Of a stretch of DNA of 64,000 bases, positions 36,160 through 49,900 are shown piece by piece. The translations under genes were made by a program, and so were the position numbers. This stretch comes from Nomia melanderi (Eukaryota; Arthropoda; Insecta; Hymenoptera; Halictidae), in NCBI RefSeq assembly GCF_051020985.1, contig NC_135008.1, positions 9,300,001 through 9,364,000 on the forward strand, given 5' to 3'. Position 1 is the stretch's first letter. Every line of letters starts with the position of its first letter. The notes beneath the pieces are model-generated. The model worked only from the letters and a program-made list of their open reading frames with translations, made no database searches and was not told the DNA's origin.

Positions 36160-39100
36160 TCCACCTGGCAGTAAAAGGTGTAGTTAAGTGTCCTGAAATA
36201 TCGTCTAAAGCTCGGCGAAGATACCGTGAGCTGCTCTTCCGAGCCTGGCTCGCTACACCCTCCGAACCGTTCTCGATTCCATTTATCGTTCCCTGCCATT
36301 TTCGGCGCCGTTTCACAGCGCAATTTATTCACCTCGCCACTGATTCGATTGAAGAAAAATTGGTCCCGATGGCGCGCCGATTTAGAGATTCGTTTTCGTA
36401 ATTAAACGAATGGCGATCGGGAAAATTTATGTCCTGTTAGTATATTAACTGTAGAACATCGTTTTTGTCTTGCTGAGATGCTTGATAAGCTTGAATAGGC
36501 AAAATAATGGCTTATAGTAGTAATAGGAGTTTTGTTTTGGAAATCAGAAGGGTTGGTTTTAATAGTTTTCGAAATGCTTATGATTACTATTACGCTAATA
36601 CTTATGATTTAGTTGTTTTTAATTACGATTCTTGCATTCAAATTTTATATTTAGAACGCGGAGATAGTACTCACGTAGATGATATAATTGTCTGTATATT
36701 TTACTTCCTACGATTAATCGTGTCGGAAAATGATGGACTCTGAACTTAAATTAGAAATTTTAAGTTAAAAAGACACAATTCCAAGATTTCATTTTCCACG
36801 GATTATCGTTTCCTATTTCGCGGAACAGGAACGAGACCAAAAATGTGGAACAAATGTGCAGCGAAGAATTGCTGCGACAATCGCCGGCTGGAATGCTCCG
36901 CTTCAAAGACAGAGTTTTATTAAATAAGTTGCCGAAAGTATCCAGTATACAAAATGCCCGTTAAATTCCGCCGAGGGCGAGAGGAAGCTGCCGCGTTCCT
37001 ACGGTCTCAAACTTTTCCCAAAGATTCGAGCCCAACAGGGGGACGAACTTTCGGCGACAGTCTGGACTTCTGGAACGACCTTCTGCCGATCGAGTGCCAC
37101 GGAAGTTAAAACGACACGTGTTTCGGATAAATTGGGCTTTGTAGGTGGAGTTTGTTCAGGTGTGCCGAACTGGTTGCGTTTATCTGTTCGCAAAAATGTA
37201 ATATCGTGCATAGATTCTCCTTTACATTGATTAGAGATGATTAAATGACACGTTGGCGGGAGTAATTTGAACAAGAATATATTTAACACTTCAGCCGTGG
37301 ATGACGTGATTTACATTCAATTTACTTTATCAATCATATTCAAATGCACTTTTAATAATGGACATATTGTATTTATCTTTTATTATTTCTACCATTTTTG
37401 TTTGCTATTACAAAATTTATTGTAATTATTCAGTAAAAGTTATAAATTTCATCCGTGTGTTTAAGGAGAAGAGCGACAACAGTTTTCTTGCATTTTCATG
37501 TTAGTATCGAGTGTCTTCACAAATATCCTCGACTGGCAGAAAGTTCGAACACCTGTTCCCTTATTTTGATTCTGCATTCGCCGAAAATAAGTTGGATGAA
37601 ATCACTGACCTCTCTGATGCAATCATCGCATCGGAGCGTCGTATGTTATCAGGCTTTAGATCTTGATAAGTCTTTATAAAAATAGACTGGGAATTTCGAT
37701 ACTATTTTCTCTTCATTTGTCGCAATTTTAATGAACGCAGTGGAATTAAGGATATGGGAAATGACTGGTGCACGATGTTGTAATTAATTATTAACCGTTA
37801 ATAGTGATATCGAGTTGTTTCTAATTGAATGAGGCACTGATCAGGTGAAATAGAAGAGACGGTTATTATTACGCAACGTTCTCAGGTGTATAATAGAATA
37901 GTATTTTACGTCATTCATACCCACGTAACACCCCCTAAGGCTTCAATTAGCTAGTCAAGGTTAATTTAAATGGCGCGCCCTAGACATTGCGTTCACGAAG
38001 AAAATGGCGATCAATAATTTAGGCAGCGGAAACGTTAATTGACGTTACGCGTAAAGAAGATTACAGGAAATATTTGAATCCTCATTATAATATAAATGTA
38101 ATGTGGTTTTATAAGTACATTAATGCACGGCGTACCTATACGTTTAATTATTAAATCGTTAATTAAAATGCAATGAAGCATTGGCTTATTACGAAAAGCG
38201 AACCGTGCATATAATGATTAAATCCGGATTATTCCATCACAATATACTGAAATTTTAATTATTTCATGATATTACTATAATGTTAAAATTAATAAGACTC
38301 CTTTTAGCATTACCTTATTAATAACACAGAAATGAAAACGATAGATTACACGGCCGAGGATTCATCATTAAAGTAACAAGTTGTGCTACAGTAATTTCAT
38401 CACTTGCGCATTGTTCATTCGAGACGGAGTGTACAATCAAAAACAATTAATGCAAAGCATGGCTTCAACGAATTAAAATGAGATAAAGTAATATCCGGAA
38501 ATGAACTTTCTCTTCCTTTCCACATAATTAACTGGCGCTCGAACCAACTAAATCCTTAAGTAAATCAACTTCTATCCCTGTAAATTAATCACTAGATAAC
38601 TCATGAAGTTCCCCACATGAACAGCTTACCGGTATGATCAACGCTTGACTGTTCCAGATTAAATAAAAAAATTGGTATCTATTATATTTCAAAAGTTCTA
38701 CTTTCCCTACGGAAACTAATGTAGCTCTCGTAAAACACATTACTTTCTATCATAAATAATTCAACCGTTATATTAGCATTGATTATCATCAACTTGGCAT
38801 CTCAGTTCTTACATTATACCATTAACAAACAAGTTATTCGAGTTACTATATAAATATTTGTATTCGACATCAATCTTCTCAATATAATTATTATCGAACA
38901 ATTTAGAAGCTACTGCCAACGATGACCAACGTGGCAGTCGACGTGTCAACAGGAATAAACGTATTCGTAACCGTTGTCGGAAGATCGGCCGCCATCTTGA
39001 ACGACAAAGCATTTCATCCTCCGGAATACTTCCTCGATCGTCCCGCTCTGCAAACACCCGGCGGCGGAACAAAACCTGTCGGAAATTTATTTATAATAAT

Positions 39101-40317
39101 GAGTCTCGGCAACAACGGCGAGAGGCTTGACTCATTGTCGGCCGGGTCGCGCCACCGACGATGGAAACGCGGATAGATATTTATAAAACGAGAAACGAGA
39201 GACGGCCGCGGCCGATGTCCTGGGAATAGATCTCCGAACGCGGTTACGCGATTTATTCCGAGCCCGGTTGGGAACCCGTCGATATTCTGAAATTGGACGG
39301 CGCGGGGGGAAAGATCACGGACGAGATGTATCGTCCCCGACATTCGGTTTTATTCACCTCGTTCCGCTCCATTTTTTGAGCTTCGCTTTCGCGAAAATAT
39401 TGCGGGGTCCGTGAACTTGTCGACCCTTTTCGGGATCATTTTTGAGGAATGGTTTGATCGATACGCTTCCGACAAGGCAAACTGAACGGGTTAAAATATG
39501 TGAGACAAGAACTGTGTTGTTAGTATGTTAATACTGAAACTGAGTAAATTGAATGTTTTTTTTTTCAAATTTCTTTTGTATAGGAATTATGAGATTGAAT
39601 TTATTGCGATGATTGGTTTGTATTTTAGTTTACGTATTATTAAATCGATTTAATAATTCCTTAAAGAAGCATCTGTATGTTTTTTTAATAATTATAAAAG
39701 AAGAAATCAGGATTTAAAGATATAATAGATCATCGATGCGACAAGGTATCAGATTGAAGAACTGAGTGTTTAAAGAGTAACCTAAGTTCTGAACTAATGT
39801 TTTTATAACACTATCTTTGTACGAATCTAATAATAACAGCATCTGTTTTTTCTAATTCTGCCTGAAATTGCATGAGGAAAGTTTAGATGGAGCAATCCCG
39901 CGGGCAATATTCGCCGCGATCAACGAGAGGAACGCGATACGGGGGATTTAAGGGAGGAAAGAAGCCGAGAGTGTTCCGCGGCAGCTGCTAACGATAGTTC
40001 ATCGCGCTAAATCTTCTCCAAGTGGCGCTGGAACAAAGCAACCAACAAAGAGAAATCCTCCACGGCCACCGAAAGTATCAGTTGCGCAAGTGGCAGCTGC
40101 TTTCCTGTATAGGATGTTAATGTTTCCGCGATTGGCCATGAACGTTGCCTACACACCGTTGCCACTTATCCATTTTCACAACGCATCCGGCGATTTTCTT
40201 CCAGTCTTTATTGCCTCGATGCGTTTGCAAATGATTCGATCTATTGAATAATTAATTTTTTATGTATTTCTTGAAAAGATCGCGCAACAAGTTATTTTTG
40301 TTTTATCAACTTCTTTT
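36160..40317. other. Non-coding stretch, nothing recognised
   Basis: Mainly AT-rich, with CpG blocks at 36,160-36,400, 36,960-37,120 and 38,920-39,440. A TTAACACTTCAGCCGTGG motif at about 37,286 could be the end of another TTAA element, but no partner terminus was found. Confidence 0.5.
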
Positions 40318-40558
40318 ATTAATCCTTAGCGCTCCAGGAGTTTTCTAGCAAAAATGCCCAACGCACTTTCTGATGAAATATAGTTAAGATTTCTTGAAAC
40401 TGACTTAACGAGAAATCGTATATAAATTGAAGAAGGAGATTGTTTTATTTGAATATTTCACATATTAATGCATCATACGAGATTTAATATTAAACATTAT
40501 ACTTCATAATTTCGCTGTACCAAATGGCGACAGGCGTCTATGGAGTACGAAGGGTTAA
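40318..40558 (-). mobile_element. Family 1 miniature element, inverted copy
   Basis: The right end reads GGAGTACGAAGGGTTAA and the left end is a decayed TTAATCCTTAGCGCTCCAGGAG. On the minus strand the body parallels the copy at 8742 (ATTAATGCATCATACGA, TTGACTTAACGAGAAAT-like blocks). It is 241 bases long and non-coding. Confidence 0.65.
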
Positions 40559-41243
40559 AGAATATATTGGTTATTTTATGAAGATCTTATTTGTGGTTAC
40601 GAGAATATTAGGAACATATGATGCTTCAATATAACATCTACCTTTTCACGAATTTCGTATTTAGTATAATAAACATTATATACTTCAAGTTAGTTTTGAA
40701 ATGTGTACATTGCAAAATGTATAAAGTAAAGAAAGTGCAACTGTATAATTCTTTTTTATCGGTCTGTCTGTAAAAATCAAAGTTCATATGCTTATGGAGA
40801 ATTTTGCCGATTGTACACGAGATAATTTCCGATTTGACTTAATTAAATATAATGGACAGCTTGAATGGGGAATATTAACAATGGCGTCGTGGAAAACATC
40901 GAGGCTCTAAATAAAATTAAAGGACGATTTGCATGGCGAGATATTTAATATCGAACAGTTTCGAGAAACAGCAGCCACGTTTAAATGAAATTCCTTCCGG
41001 CTAAACAGGTTTCCTCGGTGCCTGCTTCTTTGCTCGCGTGTAATAACCACGAACAATACGGAGTAGAACCTGAATCGCATTAACCGGAGCAGAAACACGC
41101 GCGAAAGCAATAACGCGGGTGTGCGTGTAGAAGGTGAGGAAGAAACTTCGGGTGTGCAGAACGAAAGATCAATAAACAGTTGGCTCTCTCGTTCTGATAT
41201 TTCTTTATACCGTATAACTTAATATTTTGTTATACTGCCTATT
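40559..41243. other. Non-coding stretch, nothing recognised
   Basis: AT-rich sequence. A single 67-codon minus frame near 41,000 has no domain. No repeats or RNA genes were seen. Confidence 0.5.
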
Positions 41244-41480
41244 TTAACCTCTTGCCCTACAATGTCGTGTCAGAGTCGTGGTGAAGATTCCAAATAGAAT
41301 TTAGGAAGCAAGTATTATTCAATTTGTTTGGATGCAAAATACATGTTATTCCTCTGTTATCAATAGTTATAGCTTAGAGCAGACGTTAACATAGAACAGA
41401 GTTATCTCTCATTTTGAATAAATTATTAGTAACAAAGTAGTTAGATGGATTACGGTTTAGAAAAAAATCATAAAAGATTG
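41244..41480 (-). mobile_element. Family 2 miniature element, inverted copy with decayed end
   Basis: It starts TTAA-CCTCTTGCCCTACAAT followed by GTCGTGTCAGAGTC, which is the reverse complement of the right end of the copy at 34116. The far end lacks a clear terminus, so the boundary is approximate. Confidence 0.55.
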
Positions 41481-43006
41481 ATGTAAGAAAAGAATGATGT
41501 GGAAAAACTACGAACGTACGTTTAAAATAATTCACTAAATAATTAAACGATGAATATATAATCAAGGAAATCAGTCAATCAAATTATACCATTTATTTTG
41601 TTCTATATAAAAAATAACAAAATCGGTTCTGTAAGAAACTGACTTCTTATGTTTTTTTTAAATTTTACATTTACTTTTTTGTTTTCTCTAGGGAAGTATA
41701 CTGAGTTCAAGTCAAATAGTTTTATAATTTCGATCGTTAATTATTGGTATTCACCGCAAAATGTTTACAGACTTAATTTTTAAACAAACTTTGCACTCGG
41801 CAAGCGCCCGTAGCACGTAAACAGCATCGAACTTCAATGAACAGTAAACAGGTCCCGATTTACATTGGTAATGCGTTTACATCGATAAAAGGGATCCAAT
41901 AACTGAGCTCCGTACACAGAACTTCAAGTTACACAAACAGTTTCGATTCTGATAGTTTCGATACTCATTTGTCCGAAGTTGGACCTACCGGAATCGATCT
42001 ACCCCTGACCAGCCCCACATAACCGGTCGACTTTTCTGAATTCGTTTATCTGAATTCCAGCCGAGCGTGCTTGAAGCTACAGTTCGCTTGGAAATTCTCT
42101 CGAAGTCACGGTAATGTCGTCGCGCAGCGTACAGTCGGCGACAAAAGTATTATTTCTCATTCAAGAAAGCGAAGAAAATTTATTTTTTAAATATATAGAT
42201 CAATTCTATTTCATTTGTATACTTTTCGTTTTATGTTTCAATTAGGCTTTTCTTCTATTATCCGGACATCACTACCGTTAATAATCTAATAGATGAAGAA
42301 CAACGAACATTCTGGAATTTTTAAAGCGAGCAAAAATATTGAATAAAACTTTGTCAACTGCATTCGACTAACTAGTTAACGGAATGTGTTAAAACGCCAT
42401 TTTTTAAAAAATCCAGTATAAAACAAGTTTTATTCTGCACCTTTCATTTATCCTCATTATTGATGCGAAGCACACGCTGTTTAATAAATATTCAACGTCA
42501 ATTCTGTCAAAACCAGAGACTCACGCAGAAAACTTTCTCGTATAGAATTATACCCAGTTACAAATCATTCCGTGCAATCTCCAATAACACGGAATCTACT
42601 CGAAAAAAAATATTGGATTTATATATCGGAAACTCGCACAGATACTTTCGTCGCGGACTGTATCACGCACTCGGCTACAAAAACCTATTACAACTCCATT
42701 TTCCCGTCAAACTTTCCAGGCCATTATCTCTGCCAATAAATACCCGTACACCGAGCTATTCCGCTAACACGCATGAAGCCGATTTGAATGCGCCGTGGAT
42801 TGATCACGAGAAGTGGAATCACACGAAACCGAGAAACAATCGATGTTCCAGAGGACACTGGTTTTCATGGTCCACAGTGGTTTAGATCGCATAATTAAGA
42901 GAAAATGAGCCGAAGACTGAAACTAAAAGAATACGCGTATCAATGTTTAGTGTACTATACGTGTTATTGAATTGAGGGATTTGAGGTATTAGATTAATAA
43001 ATAACG
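41481..43006. other. Non-coding stretch, nothing supported
   Basis: A 141-codon plus frame (42460-42885) is the longest open frame in a fairly AT-rich setting. I recognise no domain and see no splice or polyadenylation context for it, so it is not called. Confidence 0.45.
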
Positions 43007-43040
43007 ACAAAGGTAGCATTAGTACCTTTGTAGTACTAAT
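43007..43040. repeat. Two overlapping, mutually exclusive hairpins
   Basis: ACAAAGGTA (43007-43015) pairs perfectly with TACCTTTGT (43023-43031). ATTAGTAC (43018-43025) pairs perfectly with GTACTAAT (43033-43040). Both have seven-base loops and they share bases, so only one can form at a time. Confidence 0.7.
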
Positions 43041-44493
43041 CACGTAATAATCCCAACACAATATCATTAGAATCCTCTCGATTTGATTTTGGCCACATTG
43101 GGTTTAAAATATAAAAATACGAAGAAGGATACGATCTATATGAAAATAGTTTCAGAATAATTCGCGACTAATGAGTTTTATATTTATTAATTTATAGTGT
43201 ACCCTGAATTTAGAAATTTTACTATGATTGGTAATAAATATTGTGTATTAATAAATATAAAGTAAGTCAAGGATAGTGTTAAAATTTAAATCAAAATAAA
43301 TTATAAACAGCTTGATAATTTCGTTGCCTGGTGATACGGGCCTATTATGGGATCTACTATTGTGGTTATGAGGGACAGGTCACAGGTGCAATTGCAAACA
43401 TGATGCAAATGGGTTAAGATCGTCTAGCTCCGTTCCACTTCCGCGAAGGATGCCGGGAACTTATCAAACTAATGAACCATGCAAACAATGGTCGAAGGTC
43501 CAATGGCAGGGCCGGACGGGGACGCGATTCCCGATCGGCGGAAATCGGTATTTTTCCGAAGGTGACCCGTCGATCACCGTGTTTATCGTAATAGGCACGA
43601 GGAGTCCCAATAAATCTTTATGAATGTAATTTGCAAATTGCTGCGCCCCGAGTACCTACCATGGTGATTTTTCTCGTTCGCCGGGAAACGTCGGAGGATC
43701 GCAGGCGATTAGGCGAACGCACGAGCGTGAAATCGTCTCATTCAAGCGGGTAATCGGTAGAATAAATATCAAGGAAGATCGAAGATGAATTTTGCGCAAC
43801 ATTGAGTGGGTCTGAAAAGTTTCTCCGGGGAATAATGTAACGTCAACTTCATTTTATTACAATGAATCTTTCTGACGCGTTTAATGGTAAGTCTCTAGTT
43901 CCTGATTTATGCGTTGGACATTTTTATCGCTTAAGCGTTTGCGGTCCTATGCAGACAAGCGTGTGTTTGATTTTGATATAATCATTCGTAATATCGGAAT
44001 CATGTAGATTCAAGTAGTTACAATGTTAGTGCTTCTAAGATGTTGCTAAATAAGTTAGCAAAGTGCCGTGTCAAGCAATGTTGACGGAAGTTCCACAATG
44101 AAGCACCAAAACCACTTCGAGCCGTAAAGGGGTTAAAGTCTTCCGTGTCGTAAACCCTGGCGTGTTAGAATTTCCAAAAAGACTCTCGTTCGCGGCTGAA
44201 CAAGGAAAGTTCTCGTAAAAGCGAGGAAAACTCGGTACAAGGATGAAACACGCTATTAAATACACGGTGTACTATTTAGACGCGACTCGACCGGTAGGTA
44301 TACGGCCGAAGTCGCTAATGGAGGAAGCGTGTAAATTCCCTGTCATTCACTCGTAACAAGGCGAATTGCTTTATGCTCCTTGGCTGACGCGGGCTAATAA
44401 CATTAGCGTGACAACCTGCTCAGGATACGTTCAATCACGACAACGATAATGAGACAATTTATTAACGTAGCTTATAACGCGGTTCCTACTGAC
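43041..44493. other. Non-coding stretch, nothing recognised
   Basis: A CpG-richer block lies at 43,430-43,740. GGGGTTAAAG at about 44,128 resembles the end of a TTAA element, but no partner was found. Confidence 0.5.
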
Positions 44494-44915
44494 TTCTATG
44501 TAGATTCTATCAATTTTCTATATACGTTCCGCACGTCTTCTATACGGATTCCATAGATCTTCTATACAGATTCTAGAAACTATCTATATAAACTCTAGAG
44601 ATCGTCTATGTAGATTCTGTACACTTTTTATATCAATTCTAAAAATCTTCTATACCAATCCCAGAGATTTTCTATACAGAATTACGAAATCTTCTATACG
44701 CACTCTGAGATCTACATGAACTCTAGAGATCTTTTAAACAAATGCTAGAAATCTTCTGAAAAAATTCTAGATACTTTCCATATAGATTCTAAAGATCTTC
44801 TGTACAAATTCTAGAAATTTTCTACGTAGAATCAATGAATATTATATACAGACTCCAGAGGTTTTCTATAAATACTTTAGAAATTTTCGATACAAATTCT
44901 AAAGATCTTCCATAT
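44494..44915 (+). repeat. Degenerate 22-bp minisatellite
   Basis: About 19-20 diverged units of roughly 22 bases run without interruption. A typical unit begins CTTCTATACAG and ends TCTAGAGAT. Most neighbouring units differ at several positions and a few are shortened, so the array is old. It sits in non-coding DNA and ends just before a CpG-rich block. Confidence 0.85.
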
Positions 44916-46878
44916 AATGGCTACGTCTCCTATCACAGACGAGATGCAGGGGTGGATGGTGTGGCAGCGGTGGTGGTAGCAGATATTATTATGCGGAACG
45001 GGTTTCGGTCGGCATGCCGTAAAAATCACGATGCAAATTCGAAATGGGTCCCGGTCAGGTGGGCGCGTTTTCGGGACGGTTCGTTAGTTACCGCGGGAAT
45101 AATAATATCGTCCTAGACGGGCCATTTAAAAATTTCCATAACAACCGCGGCTCCTGACCCGTGCCCGACCCGACTCGCGGTCTCTCCTATCTCCTTCCGA
45201 AACTGCAGCGAGAAAAAAGAACGAATTACGAACGCGACCCGGCTGATAAATAATTTAAAAGATTCCTGTTCGATGCAAATCCGGAATTTAATATTAGCCC
45301 CGCTAATACGCAATGCATTGCTTTTTTAATAAACCGGCAGCGATATTTAAATTTAAACTACCCTTTATCTTTTCCGGCTTCGTGTTTTCTTTTTCAACCG
45401 ACGCGACGTTATTGAAGCACCGGTTTCAGAATTCTTTCAGAAGTTACCTCTACACTCGGGGGAAGAGATAATGAAATGTTAAATATTACACCGTTGACAT
45501 AATTAATTTTTCTTCAAACTAACGCATTCATATTCAAATAAAGAAAAAAAAACCGAATTCCATCGCCTCATTCGATACATTCAATTATTCCTATAAATTC
45601 TCCGAACACAATCAGTGAGAACATTCAAACGAATCGCCCCCGAAACAAATTCCCCCGGAAATATACGCACATCGATACGCAATATTTAAACCTATGCACA
45701 TTCTTTGAATAATCAGATAAATCACATAAAAATGCTTCGAATTACCGCACAGATCAATACCCACGGTCATCCTCGAAATTATTCAACCGGAACCCATTCC
45801 AATATTTCAAGCGAACGGTTTTTCGAGACAATTATTCGAGTTACCGCCGAATAGCTCCGTGCGGAGACGTTCCCCTTTCATCGTCCGCGCGACGATAATG
45901 GTGGCGCAATGCATCCAGCCTCCGGTACGCGCGCACGTAAGCACGCGTGTACACACCTTCAACGATCCATGGGACCGATACGTAGGAAGAAACTGATTAC
46001 TCATCGCGCCGTCTATGCCGAACGTTTAGCGACTTATTGTGCCTGGTTATTGAACCCCTGGGAGAGTACCCGGTGTATCCCCGCCGCGCCACCCCCTCCC
46101 TTTCACCCGGCGTCGCCGCCGGCGCGTACTTACACGTACACACAAGCCTCCCCATTATAATTATACGCAGCGGCTGGTGCTGTACCGGTACCTACGTGCA
46201 TTCAAACAGGTTACGTAAGAGTCCTGGCCCGACGAAGGAAGAGGGACACGATGACGCGAGGTTTATTAGCCGAAGGGAACTGGCCGGGCACATCGCGCTT
46301 CCGACGTACGGAACGGCCAGATTCGTCCGGAAAGCGTGCTGGAGATTTTTTCTTTTCGAACATCGCGCTGACTCCCAACTTTCTCCCATCGTGGACTGTC
46401 GAGTCGATTAACTCAATTTCTACCGAAGTGCCGAAAGACACCCTTTGAAATTTTAAATTAAACTTATTTTCTGAGTTCATTCGTATATTCTGAATTGAAG
46501 TTTCGACTTTTCCAGTAACAATTATAAATTATAGGAAATGTGAACATTCTATTGAGGAAGAATGATTGGACTGAGAAAATAAGTTTAAGTTAAAATGCTC
46601 AAGTTTTCCGACAGAAGACGGTATTTACGTATTTTAAGTTGATTCTGAGAGTTTCCGAATTGATTGGAAATGATTATGGTAAAATTGATGTTGAATGGAA
46701 ATATTTTGTGATGTAAATAGATAATGGTATAATGTAAGGACCGTGATAGGAAATTATTAATAATTATTTTTAACACTATGTATGTTAACTACGAAAGAAT
46801 AAGTAAGGAAATCTTTGACATCAAGTAAGAAAATGTTTATCATTAGATAACGATATAATATAAGATATTTATTACACA
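44916..46878. other. Non-coding stretch with CpG blocks, nothing recognised
   Basis: CpG-rich sequence at 44,930-45,190 and 45,840-46,400, AT-rich between. The open frames in the second block overlap on both strands and have no domain. Confidence 0.5.
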
Positions 46879-46945
46879 CTTATTCGATTTAATTTGAAAT
46901 CTTCATCACAAGCTTGACTCAATGTTATAAGACTAGGGATTAATT
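46879..46945 (+). repeat. Family 2 miniature element fragment
   Basis: TTTGAAATCTTCATCACAAG, then a CTTGACTCAATGTTATAAG-like stretch ending GGGATTAA, follows the right end of the copy at 34116 with many differences. The left part is not recognisable. Confidence 0.4.
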
Positions 46946-49900
46946 CCGCTCGGCAGACTTTCATTCCACGGACATTGAAGTATACCCTTGGCCGCGATTC
47001 ATGTTTCCCTCGCTTAGCTGATAGGGGATCGACGCGCGCGTCCACCTCTCGTTAGGCTTCCACGAGGCACCTCGTTAAGCCGCAATCTTCCGAACCGGTT
47101 AAATACTGTTATTTCCTTCAAACGAACGTGAACGGTCCCCTTGATCATCGGAATCGGGCCGAAATCTTTGTGTCCGCTCAATGGAACATCACGGGGATAC
47201 ACGGTTCCTCTGTATATTCATTATTGTTACAGAATTTCTCATCGACGTAAACCTTCCATAACGATTTCCATTGTAGCAAATATGTTTATCAAATACCATT
47301 TTCTAACAGTATAGAAATAAAATGAAAAATAGCCTCACGTGAAATACGGCAAATCGACGGAAACCACGCGTGTCCAAAACAAACCCGTACTAGTATAATC
47401 GTAATAATAAAGAAATACATATTAATACGCAAACTGCATCTTTACATTTTCTACACATGTTTGCATTCGACCAACACTCTGCTTTCTCTTTTATCCCCTC
47501 TCCCGCTCTTCCCACAGACACCGACATTTTATTGTTCCGTGTTTCCACCGTCCGCAAAAATTCCCCGAAATTATAAAAGTGGACCTGTCCATCGCCCAGT
47601 CCCCCGGCATTTCGTTTCTATGGCTCCGCGTTGATTCAGGTCGGTGTCACGGTGGGTGGCGGCGTCCTCGAACAATTTGTTACCGCGGAAAGTATGTCTC
47701 TTTGCGCGCGGAAACACGGACAGCCGGCGAAACTGCGAGCGGAATTACTTTCCACGGAATCCGGTGGCTGGCGAACGGGCTCGCGTTGCATTCAGCGCGC
47801 ACGGGAGGCGTGGGTGGACTCACCGCGAGGCATTAGGGCAAAGATAAACGACTCGTTACCCACGCGAGACCCGCCACCTTCTTTCCCAAGCCGTCGCGGG
47901 TCTCCCCAGTCCGCTCGCGCGTACGCAATTTTCGCGAGGGCAATTCGCGCGGGAATTTCTCCGGTAATCCAGCAGAGGATTGCGAGTGGGTGGCGAGGCT
48001 GTTGCGACAAACGATTCGATATGGGAACTGGGCGCCGACGCGTGTGGGCACGGCCCTGTAATTTCGCATTTTACGCCCGCCGCGGATCGAACGCAGGACA
48101 CGCCGGGAAGTTCTGACGTTTCTTTTCGCGACGGTCGCTTGGAATAGGGTTAACTTAGCGGAGAAGCGAAAATGATTAGAACTTTCACAATTTCAATTAT
48201 AGAAGTACGAAGGAATGAGGATTCCTGATTAGGGTTTCAAATTGAAGAAATTTGTATTTTAATTACGTACTCGTTCGACTATCATCTTCGAGCTTATTCA
48301 GATTTCTCGATAAGACACGATTTACTGAAAAGAAGACTTGAATATTTCAGTACTTTCCACATCAAAAACTAATGTAACCGTTCATACAACTCCTTACTGC
48401 AAATATTTCAATGAATGCTCCATATTTATATTCACATGGTTCACGTATACTTTTGAAAACACGCAATATCTATTATTATTATCTATTGTTATATAATATA
48501 TCTATATTAAACTTCCCAAAATCCAACGCTATTAACGCAACTCCAAGAATTGATTATACTAAGTACAGTGTTCAACATGTAACCACCCGAAATTACAAAG
48601 TCCCGCGAGGATCACGGCGTCGCGGTTGAAAATGTATCAGTACGAGAGCAAGCAAGCGGATCGTGTCGCGTCGAGCGTCGCATACCAAGGAGAATCCCGC
48701 GCTGCATTGGAAACTGAAAGAATTTCTCGCGATCGTTTGCACGCCCGGGAAACCTGACCTGCGGGGTTGTTCGTTCACGCGAATAAGGAAGGGTTGGCGG
48801 AAAATGAGGGAAAGGGTGCGAGGGTGGAATCGGTGGAGGCTATCAACGCGCCTAGGGCGAGCGTGTACGGCACCGCACGGTCGCTCGACAAATTTCACCT
48901 ACGGAGCCAATATCGGGGGCGTCGCGTCGCGTCGCGTCACAACCATGAAAAACCATGGAACGCGTTCCCATTTCGTCGAGGGGCGAAGCTGTGTCGTTTC
49001 CTCGGCCAACGCGTGTAAACCGGCCACCGGCGACATCGGGGAGGGCGAAAAAACAATATATATCGGGCCGTTTCGGTCGTTGTATCGCGCAGGAGTGGCT
49101 GCACGGGTGAACGAAACAAACGCGACGTTGCTCTGCGGTCCGCGAAAATCCGAGAGCTCCAAATATTTCACCGATACCTTCAACCAAACGTTTACTAACC
49201 TGCATACTAACTTTAACCTAAACAATGCACCCTTTTCTCGCGTTTTAACCCCTTTTTATACGAGCTCTTTTGTAACTGCGCTTGATAGAGCTAGTTTATC
49301 GATAATGATTTACTAGGAGTAAAGAATTTTTCTATTTGTCATGTGTCTATAGTTGATTGAATGATTAGCAATTGATAACTGGGAAATAATATTTAGTTTC
49401 AACTCTAAGAAATGTGATAATTATATTTGATACAGCTGTTTGGAATTTTTATCACCAGTTGGATACGATTTTATGTGGTTCATCGTTCAAGGCCGATACT
49501 TCGGTCCATTTGGACCTAGATTCTTCAAGAGTTTATTGATTTCTACTCTGTTTATGTTCTGGTATTCTAATTTGAGTTCTTGAATATTTATATTGGACTA
49601 TATAACAAGATTGACATATTCTGTCTCAAATGATTAATATGTACCGCTTTCTAATCCAAAACGTCGCTGATTGCGAAGTGGTCAAAATCAAAGTAGCAAG
49701 TCAGTATATAATCAGATCACCAGTGGAATGGTTGATAATAATAAACCGACTGAATAACGTGAAGTATCATCGTCCTGATGAATCGGAATTAATAAAACAT
49801 GAACTGGGCGGAATAAGGAACGAGGAACAATGATGTCACTTATTGACCAGCATAGCGCATCAGCCCAAAAGTAGTAAAATCCAACTCCCATCAGCGGTAT

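Noticed and set aside
42460..42885. 141-codon plus frame in AT-rich sequence
   Set aside because: No recognisable domain, no promoter or polyadenylation context, and ordinary for non-coding DNA of this size.
48663..49316. 217-codon plus-strand open frame, the longest in the window
   Set aside because: It overlaps open frames on the other strand in CpG-rich DNA, then runs into AT-rich DNA with a change of composition. No domain, signal or splice context is recognisable.
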